From Fimbriimonadaceae bacterium (GTDB taxonomy: Bacteria; Armatimonadota; Fimbriimonadia; Fimbriimonadales; Fimbriimonadaceae): a stretch of 64,000 nucleotides of DNA. The position numbers and the translations under genes were made by a program. Numbering within the stretch: position 1 is the first letter of the stretch; each line of letters starts with the position of its first letter. This document shows, in pieces, positions 1 to 7,736 of this stretch. Location: NCBI GenBank assembly GCA_019638795.1, contig JAHBTB010000003.1, positions 174,295 through 238,294 of the forward strand, given 5' to 3'. The notes under the pieces were generated by a model that saw only the letters and a program-made list of their open reading frames with translations, was not told the origin of the DNA and did not search any database.

Positions 1-262
1 GGAGCTCGTCAAGGTCAGAATTTGTGAGAGATAGGAGGTCGAGATCGCGTGTTGGACGATGTGCAGAGCCTGTCCAGAACAGGAACATCGTTGCGCCTTT
101 GACAAGGAACTGATCGCGATACGGTGAGATCGACAGCCTGTAAAGCAGCCGAAACCCGACATATCTCGCGAGCAGTGGGTTGAACGGCTCCGAGTTCTTC
201 GCGGCTTCGTTCTTGAGGCGAGCCAATATCGAGGCGGAGACGTTGGACGGAGCTGGTTTCAT
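1..262 (-). CDS. AbiEii-type nucleotidyltransferase toxin (partial, cut by window edge)
   Basis: The gene runs off the left edge; 87 codons are visible from an ATG at 262. The peptide shows the N-terminal nucleotidyltransferase signature of AbiEii toxins: FLVKGAT at residues 52-58 and RPTRDLDLL at 69-77, where the two Asp form the metal-binding DxD. In this family the toxin blocks growth by nucleotidyl transfer and is paired with AbiEi. The start codon overlaps the stop of the upstream AbiEi-like gene as ATGA, so the two are probably translationally coupled. The C-terminal half is outside the window, so integrity cannot be judged. Confidence 0.8.
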   Translation of the reverse strand, partial: MKPAPSNVSASILARLKNEAAKNSEPFNPLLARYVGFRLLYRLSISPYRDQFLVKGATMFLFWTGSAHRPTRDLDLLSLTNSDLDEL

Positions 263-876
263 GCCGTAATCGCCTCGATGTAGGGACGCATGATCCGATC
301 AACTCGGTTGAGCTTGCCGAAGTGGGTCAGTTCGTCGAGCGTGAACTTCCGAAGCCGCCAGCCTTCCCTAAGTGCCTCGACAGCCACATCGTATCCGACC
401 TTGGACCGCAGGCGAAAGCAGTCAGCGACCGTCTTGGCTGCGCCGAAGACCCGAACTGGTACGCCTTCGATTTGATGCACTTCCACTCCAGCAGACAGGT
501 ACGGTTCCGAGAGTCGCGTAACGCGGAGCCTGTGGTGATACGTTGGTTTTCTTGCCCCGTCTGGCAGGGCTATCCAAATCTCATGAGGAACCTGTGTGCC
601 GATCTCATGGAATGCAAGCGCTGAGATGAGGGCCACCACCGCTGACGGGATGGCCTTCGCAACTTCAGCGAGATCGTGCCATTCGGTCAGGGGGTGGTCC
701 GCAGATGCGTATAGTCCTCGTCCAAGACGCTGAAGCTCTCCGTTTCTGACAAGTCGAGTTAGCATCACTCGGGGAAAGCCTGCATCGACGATGTCGCGAG
801 TTCGGGCTACTCCACGCTCTGTCACGAATTTCACCAGAGCCTCGGCATTCCCCTTATGTTCCATTTCGTCGATCAT
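259..876 (-). CDS. AbiEi-type antitoxin, winged-helix domain protein
   Basis: This 205-aa protein begins with a winged-helix region (about residues 10-60, with TRDIVDAGFPRVMLTRL followed by LQRLGRGLYAS, the usual G.Y wing motif of AbiEi antitoxins). The rest resembles the AbiEi antitoxin C-terminal domain (IWIALPDG..., AAKTVADCFR). Family role: DNA-binding autorepressor and antitoxin of a type IV toxin-antitoxin or abortive infection module. It ends in an ATGA overlap with the AbiEii-like gene downstream. A purine-rich GGGAAG lies just before the ATG. A second ATG four codons in is an alternative start. Confidence 0.8.
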   Translation of the reverse strand: MIDEMEHKGNAEALVKFVTERGVARTRDIVDAGFPRVMLTRLVRNGELQRLGRGLYASADHPLTEWHDLAEVAKAIPSAVVALISALAFHEIGTQVPHEIWIALPDGARKPTYHHRLRVTRLSEPYLSAGVEVHQIEGVPVRVFGAAKTVADCFRLRSKVGYDVAVEALREGWRLRKFTLDELTHFGKLNRVDRIMRPYIEAITA

Positions 877-929
877 TGTACTTCCCTATCTACGTTTCGG
901 AACACAGCTCGGAACCTTAAGGGACGTGC

Positions 930-1130
930 ATGAGGCGAAACCGTGCGCGAACGGCACAACAAGTGCAAGCAGTGTGGGCCACGGCCCTTGGCCTGTTGGA
1001 GCAAGCCGATGATGATCAGAAGCAGGTCATCTTGCGAGGCTTAATTCAGCGCGTGGAGATGCGCGAAAAGCAAAGAGCAGTGGTCTCCATCTCTCTGTTT
1101 TCCTGTTCCGAACCTCAAGGGTTCGAAACA
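930..1130 (+). pseudogene. probable C-terminal remnant of a serine recombinase
   Basis: The frame encodes a short helical peptide (QAVWATALGLLEQADDDQ then VILRGLIQRVEMREK) that resembles the C-terminal tail of large serine recombinases. An in-frame TAA at 918 closes the frame upstream, so no catalytic domain is attached. The frame then runs antisense through the tRNA gene, which is not meaningful coding. I read it as a decayed mobile-element fragment. The match rests on pattern memory only; it could be a chance open frame. Confidence 0.35.
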
Positions 1131-1138
1131 ACGGAAAA
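1098..1138. repeat. imperfect 41-bp inverted repeat beside the tRNA 3' end
   Basis: Arms TTTTCC...GTTCCGAACC (1098-1114) and GGTTCGAAAC...GGAAAA (1120-1138) surround a 5-nt loop TCAAG; the inner 10-bp arms match at 9 of 10 positions. It lies 2 bp beyond the encoded CCA of the tRNA. It could be a tRNA terminator hairpin, although no clear T-run follows it, or part of an attachment or recombination site. Confidence 0.55.
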
Positions 1139-1140
1139 GA

Positions 1141-1217
<77 letters not shown>

Positions 1218-1272
1218 ATAGCTCCGGTGTTGTACCCCCTTGTCCGGGGCGAGGTGTGGGACCACCGGCCGG

Positions 1273-1635
1273 TCAGGCCCGGCGGCGGGTGCGGTACGCC
1301 GCGAAGATCTTCCCGACTGCGGCGAGGCCCATGAGGAGCGGGGCGAACCGCTCGACAATCTGGACGGCCGGGCCCGCGACCTCGTCCACCAATCGGACGA
1401 TGCCGGTGGTCCGCGCGCCGACCTCCGTGGTGACCGTCCGGACTTGTTCGGCGATGCCGTCGACCTTCTCCGTCAACTTCTCGACCCGGGCGCCCAAGGC
1501 CAGCGTCGCGTGCCTCAAGTCAGCGAGGACCTTGATCAAATACGCCAGGGCGACGACGGAGACGAGGGTCGCGGCCGAGCCAAGGACAAAGAACGCCCCC
1601 GACGCGGTCAGCCACCACTCTGGAATCTGGCCCAT
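1273..1635 (-). CDS. one-TM coiled-coil membrane protein, DUF948-like
   Basis: The 120-aa protein has one N-terminal membrane segment (about residues 11-36) followed by an amphipathic heptad region (LTEKVDGIAEQVRTVTTEV, residues ~53-71) and a second hydrophobic stretch (FAPLLMGLAAVGKIFAAY) before a basic tail RTRRRA. This layout matches DUF948/YtxG-like proteins, which have no assigned reaction. It lies alone between the tRNA and the DUF5695-like gene. Function unknown. Confidence 0.6.
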   Translation of the reverse strand: MGQIPEWWLTASGAFFVLGSAATLVSVVALAYLIKVLADLRHATLALGARVEKLTEKVDGIAEQVRTVTTEVGARTTGIVRLVDEVAGPAVQIVERFAPLLMGLAAVGKIFAAYRTRRRA

Positions 1636-1706
1636 ATGCGAACTCTACCAGCCGCCCACCGGCATTGACGTCGCTCTACCCACCATGGAACAACCGGCCC
1701 GGAACC

Positions 1707-4289
1707 TCACGAGACGACCCTGCCCTTGACGGTGGTCTTGGCCCCCGCCGCCAGTCTGATGGTCACGACCGCCCAGCCGTCGCTGGTCCTGACTCGCTGC
1801 CCCTCGACCTCGACCTCCGCCCCCCACAGGCCCCGGACCCGGAGGACGGCGTCCACCGCCTTGTCGCTCGGGTTGTCGACGGTGGCCTCGAACCAGCGTT
1901 TACGCTCGTCCAGCCGCACCTCTTCGAAGCACCCGAAGCCGAGATGGAACTCAGCCCCGATCTGCCGCATCACGACGCGGCGTCCGACGCCGTCCCACGG
2001 GGTGACCGTGTGCACCGCGTCGACCAGACCGTAGTGGCACCCAAACGTGTAGACCCCTTGCTCGCGGTTGGGCAGGACGTAAGCTCCGGTGCCGCGCAGG
2101 TAATGGTAGTAGCCCAACCCTCCGGCACCAGTGAAGGCGTTGAACCCGGCCTGTTGCGACGAGTGGTCGGGGCAGTAGCACATGCTGGCCGCGCCGTCGT
2201 GGCGGACCAGCGCCCACGGCCCCAGCATCCCGCCAAAGGCCATCCTCATGTAGGCGTCGGGAAGGGCCAAGTAGTCGCGGTCCATCATGCCGAAGAAGAT
2301 CAGGGAGTTGGGGATCACGGTCTGGGACAGGCAGGCCTCGCCCCGGTCGACCAGGGCCTTCAGCGGGGTCGAGTCACCGCCGTCCCAGCAACGCTTGTCG
2401 CTGCCGTACCACCACCAGCTCGGCGCCATCGACCGAGCGGCGAAGGCACACCGGGCCGTGCGCTCCAGGTGGTCGTCGTCGGCCAGGTACCGCGCCGCGG
2501 CGAAGACTTCCTCGAAGCCGCTGGTGTCCATGACGGTCTCGCCGGCATACGGATACTTCTGCTTCATCAACTCCTTGGCCTTGAAATCGACACATGACTG
2601 CAACTCCTCGGCCTCGGCCTCCATCCCGTTGGCACGAAGGTCGTCGAGAAGGTCGTAGATGCGGGCGAAGCCGAGGACGCCGACGGTGCGGACGTACAAC
2701 CGCCACCCGTACTGGAACATCGCGAGGGCGGTCTGCAGAGCCGCCCGCAGGTAGTCCTCGGGTCGCTTCTCCGTCTCGCCGTAGGTGCTGGCCACCCGGA
2801 ACATCGAGTGGTACAGGTTGAACACGTGGGGATAGTTCAGCGGCCGGCCAAAGTAACTGCTGCCGCCCGCCGCCGAAAGTACGCTGCCGACGGCGTGGTC
2901 ACCCGGGTTCTGGACGTCGTCCTGCAGGAAGTCGCGGACAAAGGCGTCCAGGGCCCTGATCTCAGCCCGGTCGGGATAGATCGTGTTCTTTTCGGCCAAG
3001 AAGAGGGCGTCCGCCATGGCACATTCCAGGCCGCTTGACTCCTGGTACTCCTCCTCCGCCGTCACCTGGTCGCCGGTCGCGATGTTGGTCAGGACGACGG
3101 CGTGGTGGAGCGGGCTGCTGGGGTCGTCGACGATCTGGTGCTGGGCGATCCAGGCCGCCCGTTTCTTGATCAGGGCCCTGACCGGCTCCGTCACCATCAG
3201 GTGGGCGTGGCACATCTTGTCCGAGTTGTCGCGAAAGCTGACCGTGATCGGCCCGGGCTCGGTCGGCCGCACGAAGCAGAACCCGCCTTCCTCGTCGGTG
3301 TCCACCTCGGTCTCGGCGGCACGGCTGACCCAAAACCGCTTCGGCGCGACTCCGGCCACCTCGACCCCGATGCCGACGTCGATGGGCGCGACCGCGCTGG
3401 GTAACAGGCGCACGGTCGGCCGGCCGCATGCCGCCAAAGTCGGGTTCACGCCGTCCTGCTTGTCACTCTCCGTCGGGACAAACCGCATCTGAAAGTTTCG
3501 GCTGTCGCCGGGCTCCAGGATCAGCGACGAGTGCTCGTTGAACCACGTCGGCCACTCTTCCCGTTCGATCGTCGCCTTGCTGTGGGCATAGACCACCGGG
3601 ATGCCCTCCCACTGGTAGGGCGTGTTCAGGCTGCTGCGGACGTGGTTATAGAACTCCCAACTGGTCCCCTCGCCGGGAAAGACAAGGAGCCCGGGAGTCT
3701 CCGCCGTCATCCGCTGGGCGAACAGCCAGCTGGCCGCCCCGCCGATGAACTTGTGGATGTAGACCCGGCTTTGCCACAGCTTCTTGAGTTGCTCGTCGGA
3801 CCAACCGAACCCCTCGTACAGGTTGTTGAACGCGAGGGGGAACCCGAGTTCGCCGATCTCGATGCTGATCCGCCCGGCGTTCTTGATCTCGAGGTCCCAA
3901 CAAATCTGAGGCACGGTGTCGGCGATCTCATAGAACTTCCCCGTCGCCTTGATGTCGTCAAGGAACGGGAAGGTGTACTCGTAGGCGACCTTGGTGGGGT
4001 CGAAGCTCTCCGAGTCGATGTCCAAGAGTTGCTTGGCTTGGCCGTTACGGCTGACGACCCAATGGTCGTCGGGGTTGGTGCGCGCCCCGATCAGGATCGT
4101 GCCGGGCAGGTAGTCGTCCGCCGACTCCTCGCCAAACTGAAGCGGGGGCAGGACGAACTGGAAGTCTTCGCCTTCTTCGGGCAGGCCAGGGTCGCTGGCC
4201 CACAGTTGCTGGATCCTGCCTCCGGGGCCGAACTCGATGGAAACCAGGCTCCCTGACAGTTCGGGACGCTCCTCGTCGAAGGGATCCAT
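1707..4289 (-). CDS. large DUF5695-like protein
   Basis: I start the gene at the ATG at 4289, giving 860 aa. The open frame extends to 4706, but that extension lies over the divergent gene at 4326 and looks non-coding. The protein opens with a beta-rich region (VSIEFGPGGRIQQLWASD) and has a mid/C-terminal helical region with aromatic motifs such as MAPSWWWYGSDKRCWDGGDS and a Trp-, Tyr- and Cys-rich core. The combination resembles DUF5695 proteins, whose alpha-helical part looks like glycoside-hydrolase toroids. No signal peptide is obvious. The family assignment is from memory; no catalytic residues can be named. Confidence 0.55.
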   Translation of the reverse strand: MDPFDEERPELSGSLVSIEFGPGGRIQQLWASDPGLPEEGEDFQFVLPPLQFGEESADDYLPGTILIGARTNPDDHWVVSRNGQAKQLLDIDSESFDPTKVAYEYTFPFLDDIKATGKFYEIADTVPQICWDLEIKNAGRISIEIGELGFPLAFNNLYEGFGWSDEQLKKLWQSRVYIHKFIGGAASWLFAQRMTAETPGLLVFPGEGTSWEFYNHVRSSLNTPYQWEGIPVVYAHSKATIEREEWPTWFNEHSSLILEPGDSRNFQMRFVPTESDKQDGVNPTLAACGRPTVRLLPSAVAPIDVGIGVEVAGVAPKRFWVSRAAETEVDTDEEGGFCFVRPTEPGPITVSFRDNSDKMCHAHLMVTEPVRALIKKRAAWIAQHQIVDDPSSPLHHAVVLTNIATGDQVTAEEEYQESSGLECAMADALFLAEKNTIYPDRAEIRALDAFVRDFLQDDVQNPGDHAVGSVLSAAGGSSYFGRPLNYPHVFNLYHSMFRVASTYGETEKRPEDYLRAALQTALAMFQYGWRLYVRTVGVLGFARIYDLLDDLRANGMEAEAEELQSCVDFKAKELMKQKYPYAGETVMDTSGFEEVFAAARYLADDDHLERTARCAFAARSMAPSWWWYGSDKRCWDGGDSTPLKALVDRGEACLSQTVIPNSLIFFGMMDRDYLALPDAYMRMAFGGMLGPWALVRHDGAASMCYCPDHSSQQAGFNAFTGAGGLGYYHYLRGTGAYVLPNREQGVYTFGCHYGLVDAVHTVTPWDGVGRRVVMRQIGAEFHLGFGCFEEVRLDERKRWFEATVDNPSDKAVDAVLRVRGLWGAEVEVEGQRVRTSDGWAVVTIRLAAGAKTTVKGRVVS

Positions 4290-4313
4290 GCAGGGCGGCA
4301 GGATACCCGGCGG

Positions 4314-4319
4314 TATGAT
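4314..4319 (+). promoter_or_regulatory. -10-like TATGAT six bases from the start codon (leaderless candidate)
   Basis: TATGAT is followed by exactly six bases and then the ATG at 4326. A transcript starting about 7 nt below the box would begin at the A of the ATG. No Shine-Dalgarno sequence precedes this start. No convincing -35 box is seen. Confidence 0.45.
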
Positions 4320-4325
4320 CGTCTC

Positions 4326-5021
4326 ATGCCCAGCCGTACCGTCGTCGTGGTCGGGGCGGGCAACCTCCGTTGTGCCCCGCCCGTGCTCGCCACCCTGGCC
4401 TCGTGGTACCCCGACGTCCCCGCCGAGGTGCGGCTCTTTGACGCAAGCGAGGAGCGGCTCGACCTCTTCGACCGGCTCGCCCGGCTGCTCTTTCAGCACA
4501 CCGGCAACGAGACCGGCGTCCGGGCGACCTCCGACCTCGCCGAAGCGGTCGACGGGGCGACTGACCTGGTGCTCTGCCTCCACGAGGATTGCGCCAGACG
4601 GATGGTGGGCCCCCGCGAGGCGCGATGGCTGGACAACCTGGAGGCCGAGGTCGAGACCCACATCCTCCACCGTGGCGACCCGAACCGGCCCACCCCGGCC
4701 AGCCAACTGAGCCGCGCCACGCGCGCGATGATCGAAGTCCCCGTCTCCACCACGATGTCCCGCGACGAGGTGCTGGACGGAGCCCTGGGCCTGGTTTTAC
4801 GGCAGACTCCTGCTCAGGCCCGAGTCCTGAGCTTGATGCGCGGCGTCGCCATGCCCACCGACCGTGGGAGCATCCACCTGGCCTGGCCCGCCCCCCTGGA
4901 CGACGCGACCCTCTCCCGAGTCCCGTTCCAGGTGCTCCGCTGGGTCACCGGCGACGACCGGTTGGACGCCATCGTCGAGGCCGGCAAAGCCAACGACTTC
5001 CGCGACTGGCTCGAAGCCTAG
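4326..5021 (+). CDS. short Rossmann-fold protein resembling the N-terminal half of GH4 enzymes
   Basis: The 231-aa protein begins VVVVGAGNLRCAPPVLATLASW and continues with EVRLFDASEERLDLF, the pattern of the NAD-binding domain of family 4 glycosidases (GAGS.R.P.L...L then LxDIDEERL). GH4 enzymes are about 430 aa, so the C-terminal metal-binding half is missing or very different. The usual Asn/Cys/His catalytic set is not seen. It may be a divergent oxidoreductase-like protein. Its stop codon shares a CTAG with the stop of the convergent gene. Confidence 0.45.
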   Translation: MPSRTVVVVGAGNLRCAPPVLATLASWYPDVPAEVRLFDASEERLDLFDRLARLLFQHTGNETGVRATSDLAEAVDGATDLVLCLHEDCARRMVGPREARWLDNLEAEVETHILHRGDPNRPTPASQLSRATRAMIEVPVSTTMSRDEVLDGALGLVLRQTPAQARVLSLMRGVAMPTDRGSIHLAWPAPLDDATLSRVPFQVLRWVTGDDRLDAIVEAGKANDFRDWLEA

Positions 5022-5671
5022 GCGCGGGCGGTCAGCGGCGCGAGCCGGGCTTCCAACGCGGCCCGGAACGTCGGCGCCTCCAACCACGACCACCGTTCTC
5101 GGGCCGGGGCCGTGTACACCGTCGCCAGGTCGACCAAGGGCGGCCCGGCGGGGACAGACGCCTGCAAGAGGACGGCCTGGGCGGTCAGCTTGAGGGCGCA
5201 CCCGCACACCTTGCCGCCGTCGGGGCCCACCACGTCGTTCGGGGCGACGTGGGCGAAACAGTCCGCCACCTTCCCCACCGACCGGACGAACGGGGTGTCC
5301 TCCGCCAAGGTCGCGGGCACGCCGCAGTCGGCCAAGGCCCCGACCAGGGGCGCGACCACCGCCCGGTAGACGTCCCCCAGGCGGCGCGAGCCGTCCGGCA
5401 GGCCGAGCAGGGCAAGGGGCACGGCCAGGCCAACCGTCACGTCGTGGCCGTGGAGGACGGCCTTACCCCCCGTCGGGCGCACCACCCAGGGCACCGTGCA
5501 ACCGGGGGCCAAGGCCGTCTCCGCCCGTTGGTGGCGTCCTAGGGTCACCCAGGCCCCCGTCCAGGCATACACCCTCGCCCCCAAGGCACCGCCTTCGGCA
5601 GATTCGAGCAGGGCCACGTCGGCGGCCATGTTGGCCGGCCCGTCGGCGGGGGCGTCCAGCCGGACCAGCAT
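5018..5671 (-). CDS. lipoate-protein ligase / octanoyltransferase-like protein
   Basis: The 217-aa protein has the BPL/LPL catalytic fold signature RPTGGKAVLHGHDVTVG (matching RR.TGG..V.H......) and a later VCGCALKLTAQAVLLQASV block where LplA has KI.GSAQ. It lacks the C-terminal accessory domain of LplA and is LipM/LipB-sized. It should attach octanoyl or lipoyl groups to carrier lysines. It is the last gene of a run with gcvPA and gcvPB, and its ATG overlaps the previous stop as TGATG, fitting a job on the glycine cleavage H protein (gcvH at 56820-57200). Whether it uses free lipoate or octanoyl-ACP cannot be told. Confidence 0.75.
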   Translation of the reverse strand: MLVRLDAPADGPANMAADVALLESAEGGALGARVYAWTGAWVTLGRHQRAETALAPGCTVPWVVRPTGGKAVLHGHDVTVGLAVPLALLGLPDGSRRLGDVYRAVVAPLVGALADCGVPATLAEDTPFVRSVGKVADCFAHVAPNDVVGPDGGKVCGCALKLTAQAVLLQASVPAGPPLVDLATVYTAPARERWSWLEAPTFRAALEARLAPLTARA

Positions 5672-6243
5672 CAGCGGAACCGGCGGTACAGGTCGATCTC
5701 GTAGCTGGGGCGGGGCGGGACGGACTGGTGGAACGCCGACGACACGCTCCAGAAGCCCAGGCCGAGGACTTGGTCCTCCACCACGAGGGACTTGGCGATC
5801 ATCGCCCCTTCAAAGCCGGGGATGACGCTGACTTCGCGGAAGTTGTCACCCAGCTTCTCCACCCAAGCGTCGCCAAAGCCCAAGTCCATGGCCCGCAGGC
5901 TGACGCTCAGGAGGGCGGACTGGTGGACGGACGCCGCCGTCACCCGCATCGACCAGGAGGGTTGGAAGTGTTGCACGTCGGGGATGCCGTGCAGCCGTTC
6001 GGCGGCCTGTTCGACCAGGCGCGTCCGCACCAGGTGGTCGACCAACGCGTCCTTCACCTCGACCGACGGCAACGTGGAGAGTTGGAGGAACCGGTGGTCG
6101 TCGTCCTCGCAACGCCACAGGCTGGACTCGACCCCCGGCGCGACGCGCCGGACTTCTCCCTGAAGCTCCAGGAAGGTCGGTTCGACCTCGACCAACGCGC
6201 CTCTCCCGACGTTGATCCGCGTGATGCCAATGATTCCGACCAT
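5671..6243 (-). CDS. unknown protein in the gcvP operon, possibly two ABM-like halves
   Basis: The 190-aa protein has no signal peptide or TM segment. Each half contains a FLELQGEVRRVAPG.E or NFREVSVIPGFEGAMI-like segment followed by strands, which suggests a duplicated dimeric alpha-beta barrel (ABM-like) domain. This is a weak structural guess. It sits 11 bp after gcvPB and overlaps the lipoate-ligase-like gene by one base, so it is likely co-expressed with glycine decarboxylase. Function unknown. Confidence 0.45.
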   Translation of the reverse strand: MVGIIGITRINVGRGALVEVEPTFLELQGEVRRVAPGVESSLWRCEDDDHRFLQLSTLPSVEVKDALVDHLVRTRLVEQAAERLHGIPDVQHFQPSWSMRVTAASVHQSALLSVSLRAMDLGFGDAWVEKLGDNFREVSVIPGFEGAMIAKSLVVEDQVLGLGFWSVSSAFHQSVPPRPSYEIDLYRRFR

Positions 6244-6254
6244 CGCGGGCTAGC

Positions 6255-7736
6255 TTACACCTTGGCGGGCTCGCGCGCCGGCGTCCAGCGGACGTCCAGG
6301 TTCTTCACCGCCGCCGCCTCGTCCAGCCGTCCGACCACCTGGGTCACCGGAGCGTTGTGCAGGGCCTCGGGGTCGGTCTTCGCCTCTTCGCAGATCGCGA
6401 CCAAGGCGTCGCAAAAGGCGTCGAGGGTCTCCTTCGCCTCCGTCTCCGTCGGCTCGATCATGAACGCCTCGGGGACGATGAGCGGGAAGTAGTTCGTCGG
6501 CGGGTGGAACCCGTGGTCGATGAGCCGCTTGCTCAAGTCCAGGGCCCGCACCCCGAGTTTCTTGTACGGCGTGGCGGTCAGGACGCACTCGTGCATGCAC
6601 GGGCGGTCGTGGGCGGGGGGCAGGTGGTCGCGCAACCGTGCCTGGACGTAGTTCGCGTTGAGGACGGCGTACCGCGAGATGTCGGGCAAGCCCTCCTTGC
6701 CGTAGGCCAGCAGGTAGGTGAGGGCGCGAACCGCCATCAGGAACTGGCCGTGGAACCCGCTCACCCGGCCGACGCTCAGGGGCCGGTCGTGGTCATAGAC
6801 GGCGACACCGTCCACCCGCTTCAGCACCGGCCCAGGCAGGAACGGCTCCAGATGCGACCGCACCCCGATCGCCCCGCACCCCGGCCCACCGCCGCCGTGC
6901 GGCGTGCTGAACGTTTTGTGCAGGTTCAGGTGCATGCAGTCGAACCCATGGTCGGCGGGGCGCGTCGTGCCCACCATCGCGTTCATGTTCGCCCCGTCGC
7001 AGAAAACTTGCGCCCCCGCCTCGTGGACAAGACGGCAGATCTCCGCGATCTCGGGCTCGAAGAGGCCGAGGGTGGAGGGGTTGGTCACCATGAACGCGGC
7101 GACCGAGCCGTCCAACGCCGCCTTCAGCGAGTCGATGTCGCAGTTCCCTTCCGCGTTGGTCGAGACCGACTTCACGTCGTAGCCGCACCGGGCCGCGCTG
7201 GCCGGGTTGGTGCCGTGGGCGCTGTCGGGGATCAGCACGGTGTGCCGCTGGGCCCCCTCGCCGCGAGACTCGTGATAAGCCTTGATGAGCATCAGGCACG
7301 TCATCTCCCCGTGGGCGCCGGCGACCGGTTGCATCGAGACCTCGTCGAAGCCCGTCACCTCCGCGAGGATGTCCTCGACCTGCCGGACCACCTCCAGGTT
7401 GCCCGGGACGGTCGCCTCGGGCTGCATGGGGTGGGTGTGGCTGAAACCGGTCAGGGCCGCGGTCTTCTCGTTGATCCGCGGGTTATATTTCATCGTGCAC
7501 GAGCCCAGCGGGTAGAAGCCGGTCTCGATCCCGTAGTTGATGTGGCTCAGGTTGACGAAGTGCCGCATCACGTCGAGCTCGGCGATCTCCGGCCAGGCGA
7601 CCGAGTCCCGGACCGCGCCGACCGCCGCCGCCACGTCCACCTCGGGAGTGTCGGTGCGGGGCAGGTTGCAGCCGATGCGCCCGGGCACCGACTTCTCAAA
7701 GACCAGCTTCGGCTGGGGGACAGACTTGGTCGGCAT
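6255..7736 (-). CDS. gcvPB: glycine dehydrogenase (decarboxylating) subunit 2
   Basis: With GcvPA this subunit forms the PLP-dependent P-protein that decarboxylates glycine and passes the aminomethyl group to lipoyl-GcvH. The PLP-binding lysine is K274 in HLNLHKTFSTPHGGGG; other family blocks (LGSCTMKYNPRINE, PVAGAHGEMTCL, PDSAHGTNPASA) are intact. I choose the ATG at 7736 (493 aa) because it overlaps the gcvPA stop as TAATG; an upstream frame start at 7760 would lie inside gcvPA. Cytoplasmic. Confidence 0.95.
   Translation of the reverse strand: MPTKSVPQPKLVFEKSVPGRIGCNLPRTDTPEVDVAAAVGAVRDSVAWPEIAELDVMRHFVNLSHINYGIETGFYPLGSCTMKYNPRINEKTAALTGFSHTHPMQPEATVPGNLEVVRQVEDILAEVTGFDEVSMQPVAGAHGEMTCLMLIKAYHESRGEGAQRHTVLIPDSAHGTNPASAARCGYDVKSVSTNAEGNCDIDSLKAALDGSVAAFMVTNPSTLGLFEPEIAEICRLVHEAGAQVFCDGANMNAMVGTTRPADHGFDCMHLNLHKTFSTPHGGGGPGCGAIGVRSHLEPFLPGPVLKRVDGVAVYDHDRPLSVGRVSGFHGQFLMAVRALTYLLAYGKEGLPDISRYAVLNANYVQARLRDHLPPAHDRPCMHECVLTATPYKKLGVRALDLSKRLIDHGFHPPTNYFPLIVPEAFMIEPTETEAKETLDAFCDALVAICEEAKTDPEALHNAPVTQVVGRLDEAAAVKNLDVRWTPAREPAKV

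Noticed and set aside
4290-4706. N-terminal extension of the DUF5695-like frame
   Set aside because: Overlaps the divergent GH4-like gene completely; the ATG at 4289 fits better.
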